Assembly (NCBI GenBank): GCA_017618625.1
Contig: JAFZTV010000107.1
Span: 1 to 61,817 of the forward strand
Direction of reading: 5' to 3'
Length of the DNA: 61,817 nucleotides
DNA from: Bacteroidales bacterium
GTDB lineage: Bacteria > Bacteroidota > Bacteroidia > Bacteroidales > P3
The first letter of the stretch is position 1. Every line of letters begins with the position of its first letter. The notes beneath the pieces are model-generated. The model saw only the letters and a program-made list of their open reading frames with translations, did no database searches and was not told the origin of the DNA. Shown here in pieces: positions 60,207-61,817 of the stretch. Made by a program: the position numbers and the translations under genes.

Positions 60207-61198
60207 ATTCTTAATGAATTAGCTATTTCTTCTACAATGTATTGAAGTACATTGATAGTCACACTATTTCCAAACTGTTTGTATGCTTGTTGTGGATTAG
60301 GGTGAATTATAAAATCGTCAGGGAAACCTTGTAAACGAGCACATTCTCTTGGACTTAATTTTCTCACAACACCGTTAATTAGATAAAGTCCCGTTTTTGC
60401 TCCGGCTCCACCACCGTATGCACTTAGTGTTATAGCATGACCAATGGGATCGTATATGCGTTCTCCTTGCCCACCTTTGTTTACTATTCCAATCTGCAGC
60501 GGCCGATTGGGAAGGTCTCCGTCAAAAAGGTTTGCTTGATTGGATATTGCGGTGCGATAAAATTGAATATCAGGTCTATTTATTATTTTTGCATCAGAAG
60601 GATTACTTTCAAGTACATCTTTCAAGGAAGATGTTTTTTTATGTTTTGGAAACTCAAATGTTGAGTTTTGGATAATGTCGTTTCTGAAACATACCATATA
60701 GATGCGTTCCCTATGTTGGGGGACTCCGAATTGTCCACTGTTTAATACTTTGGAAAACATCGTATATCCAAGTTCTTCCATCGTTCCTGCAACGACTCTG
60801 AAAGTTCGTCCATTGTCGTGTAGAGCCAGGTTCTTCACGTTTTCCATAAACACAACCTTGGGACGATGGTGCTTTACGATGCGTGCTATATCAAAAAATA
60901 GTGTGCCGCGAGTGTCTTCAAATCCTAGCCTTTTACCGCTAATAGAAAAGGCTTGGCAGGGGAATCCTCCACACAGAATATCATGAGGAGGAATCTCTTC
61001 AGCGGCAATCTTGGTGATGTCACCAGACGGCATAATGCCGTGATTGACAAAATAAGTTTCTTGTGCAGGTTTGTCCCATTCGGACGCGTATAGGCATTTT
61101 GCGCCGAAAGAAGAGAGTGCATAATGAAATCCACCAATTCCTGCGAAAAGGTCAATGAAAGAAAGACCTTCTAGGCGTTGATCTGTTACCTTTAACAT
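60194..61198 (-). CDS. DNA (cytosine-5)-methyltransferase, M.HhaI-like (predicted GCGC)
   Basis: A 334-residue C5 methyltransferase with all motifs: FIDLFAGIGGF (I, residues 14-24), GGFPCQAFSISG with catalytic Cys81 (IV), MENVKNL (VI), QHRERIYMVCF (VIII) and the late motifs PRECARLQGFP and QFGNSV. The target-recognition segment GIVNKGGQGERIY to AITLSAYGGG is, from memory, almost the same as in M.HhaI, which strongly suggests methylation of the first inner C of GCGC. The ATG at 61198 is the start (MLKVTDQRLEGLSF), and it forms the edge of a 14-bp inverted repeat. It is the first gene of the R-M operon. Confidence 0.95.
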   Translation of the reverse strand: MLKVTDQRLEGLSFIDLFAGIGGFHYALSSFGAKCLYASEWDKPAQETYFVNHGIMPSGDITKIAAEEIPPHDILCGGFPCQAFSISGKRLGFEDTRGTLFFDIARIVKHHRPKVVFMENVKNLALHDNGRTFRVVAGTMEELGYTMFSKVLNSGQFGVPQHRERIYMVCFRNDIIQNSTFEFPKHKKTSSLKDVLESNPSDAKIINRPDIQFYRTAISNQANLFDGDLPNRPLQIGIVNKGGQGERIYDPIGHAITLSAYGGGAGAKTGLYLINGVVRKLSPRECARLQGFPDDFIIHPNPQQAYKQFGNSVTINVLQYIVEEIANSLRICRQ

Positions 61199-61236
61199 TT
61201 TGTGATTGATTAGCGCATTGCTATCAATCACAAAAT
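61197..61236 (-). promoter_or_regulatory. 14-bp inverted repeat with GCGC in its spacer at the methyltransferase start
   Basis: ATTTTGTGATTGAT (61197-61210) and ATCAATCACAAAAT (61223-61236) are perfect inverted arms around the 12-nt spacer TAGCGCATTGCT, which carries GCGC at 61213-61216. The proximal arm includes the start codon. It can act as a DNA operator and, in RNA, as a hairpin hiding the start. GCGC is the predicted target of the encoded enzymes, so methylation or binding by the methyltransferase could set its own expression. Confidence 0.88.
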
Positions 61237-61242
61237 CGGCAA

Positions 61243-61430
61243 CAAAAAGGGCGTGAAACTCAATTTGCGTTCAGGGAAAGCCTAGGAAGAAACCCCTGTA
61301 AGACCTGAGTTCACGCCACAATGGCGTTTACTACCGGTCTTACTAGGCTGACCTATAATGGCTTGCCTTGAACTAACTATCCCGATTTTTCAAAATCAGT
61401 TTCCTAGGCTTATTTTGAACGCGAAATGGT
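61243..61430 (-). ncRNA. Structured leader (or independent small RNA) upstream of the R-M operon
   Basis: Several inverted repeats overlap. P1 is GGCGTGAAACTCA (61250-61262) with TGAGTTCACGCC (61306-61317), followed on the minus strand by CTTTTTG, so terminator-like. P2 is GTAAGACC (61298-61305) with GGTCTTAC (61336-61343). P3 is ACGCCA (61313-61318) with TGGCGT (61322-61327) and excludes P1. P4 is GCGTTCA plus AAGCCTAGGAA (61267-61288) with its complement at 61401-61424. AGCCTA can instead pair with TAGGCT (61344-61349). Mutually exclusive pairings suggest a switch or attenuator. A mobile element with terminal inverted repeats (MITE) is the main alternative. Confidence 0.6.
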
Positions 61431-61436
61431 AGTCAA

Positions 61437-61817
61437 TGCTTATTTTTAATGTTCTTTTCCTCTAATGTAATTTATTAATTCAAAATCTTTTGTTTCTATT
61501 TCCGTTTGTTTTCACTTTGCAAAGATACAAAAAGATAGAGAATATACAAAATCGGCGGTTGACGCTCGAAGATGGGAACTCTATTTCGAACTGTAGCAAC
61601 TGTAACAACTGTAACTGTAACGTCAAGGCGTCGTACATCGGAAATGGCGGTTTGAAAATTCTTATTGACTAATGACACTTAATGACACATTGAAAGTCGA
61701 ATTTGACATTTGACAATAATGACATTCGGTGGTCAAAAAAGTGAATTGTGATTAGTGAATTATTCGCTTGATTTAATTTGATTCAATTCAATTCAATGGA
61801 GCTCATGAATGCTAAGG
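61437..61817. other. AT-rich right edge without a recognisable gene
   Basis: Contains the R-M promoter (61520-61527), an ACTGTAACA-type short repeat (61595-61622), AATGACACT/TTGACA phrases at 61670-61730 and CAATT-rich low-complexity DNA to the end. No coding region is convincing on either strand. Confidence 0.6.
61520..61527 (-). promoter_or_regulatory. TATCTTTG promoter core of the R-M leader
   Basis: The minus strand reads TATCTTTG. Transcription would start near 61513 and run through the structured leader into the methyltransferase, giving a leader of about 315 nt. Confidence 0.7.

Noticed and set aside
60194..61198. Orphan or Dcm-type methyltransferase
   Set aside because: The recognition segment matches M.HhaI closely and a HinP1I-like nuclease overlaps its 3' end, so a GCGC R-M pair is far more likely.
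61264..61426. Insertion sequence
   Set aside because: There are inverted arms but no transposase gene and no clear target duplication. A non-autonomous MITE stays possible and is listed as the alternative for the structured leader.
61490..61672. Small rightward protein of 60 residues at the right edge
   Set aside because: It is made of short repeats (CNNCNC-type residues from ACTGTAAC units), overlaps the R-M promoter and has no homology signal that I can see.

Overview
The window reads as chromosomal DNA of a Bacteroidales (phylum Bacteroidota) bacterium. The evidence is direct: many genes sit behind the Bacteroidota-type promoter core TAnnTTTG (usually TATCTTTG or TATATTTG); one protein ends in a type IX secretion sorting domain; there is an ExbB/membrane protein/ExbD/ExbD operon, an HU-CCDC81/SPOR-type protein, DUF4831 and DUF2490 proteins and two proteins with Fibrobacter-type paralogous (FISUMP) domains; and LPS genes for Kdo (kdsB, waaA) are present. 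I cannot name genus or species.

Layout. 0.1-6 kb: agmatine deiminase, DUF2490 protein, a short YidE/YbjL-type transporter, ornithine carbamoyltransferase, a four-helix-bundle protein and carbamate kinase, i.e. parts of an arginine/agmatine fermentation route. 6-14 kb: MgtC-like protein, EamA transporter, then a leftward housekeeping run (deoxynucleoside kinase, kdsB, SPOR-domain protein, trmB, yebC, rsmI). 14.4-23 kb, rightward: sodium/solute symporter, DUF4831 lipoprotein, RNase Z, FISUMP lipoprotein, rho and threonine aldolase, with leftward gcvH between. 23-32 kb, leftward: histidine kinase, LolE-like permease, tpiA, TlpA-like protein, an RsmI paralogue, 3-hydroxybutyryl-CoA dehydrogenase and crotonase. 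32-40 kb, leftward: trmN6, ExbB/ExbD operon, polyprenyl synthase, TamA/BamA-like outer-membrane protein, waaA. 40-47.7 kb: three-module FISUMP protein, outer-membrane protein and alkaline phosphatase (leftward), then proS and a T9SS cargo protein (rightward). 47.8-57.7 kb, leftward: lipoprotein, def, ruvX, a CAT-anticodon tRNA, pyrB-pyrI, TPR lipoprotein, dus-cvpA-FKBP-valS. 57.9-61.8 kb is an AT-richer accessory end: a DUF4143 ATPase and a restriction-modification operon whose two proteins resemble HinP1I and M.HhaI (predicted site GCGC).

Two themes stand out. First, spacers are filled with short-period DNA. One class has a period of 7 (sometimes 8) in several sequence families, and in several genes it runs into, or sits inside, the reading frame, supplying start regions, stop codons and internal linkers. 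A second class has a strict 11-bp period; two long arrays of it lie downstream of the two FISUMP genes in the same orientation relative to the gene. Second, the restriction-modification operon has an elaborate 5' region: a 14-bp inverted repeat ending at the methyltransferase start codon with the predicted recognition site GCGC in its spacer, preceded by a leader of about 190 nt with competing hairpins and a terminator-like end. These are the best candidates for undescribed biology here. No transposase, prophage, CRISPR array or reverse transcriptase was found.
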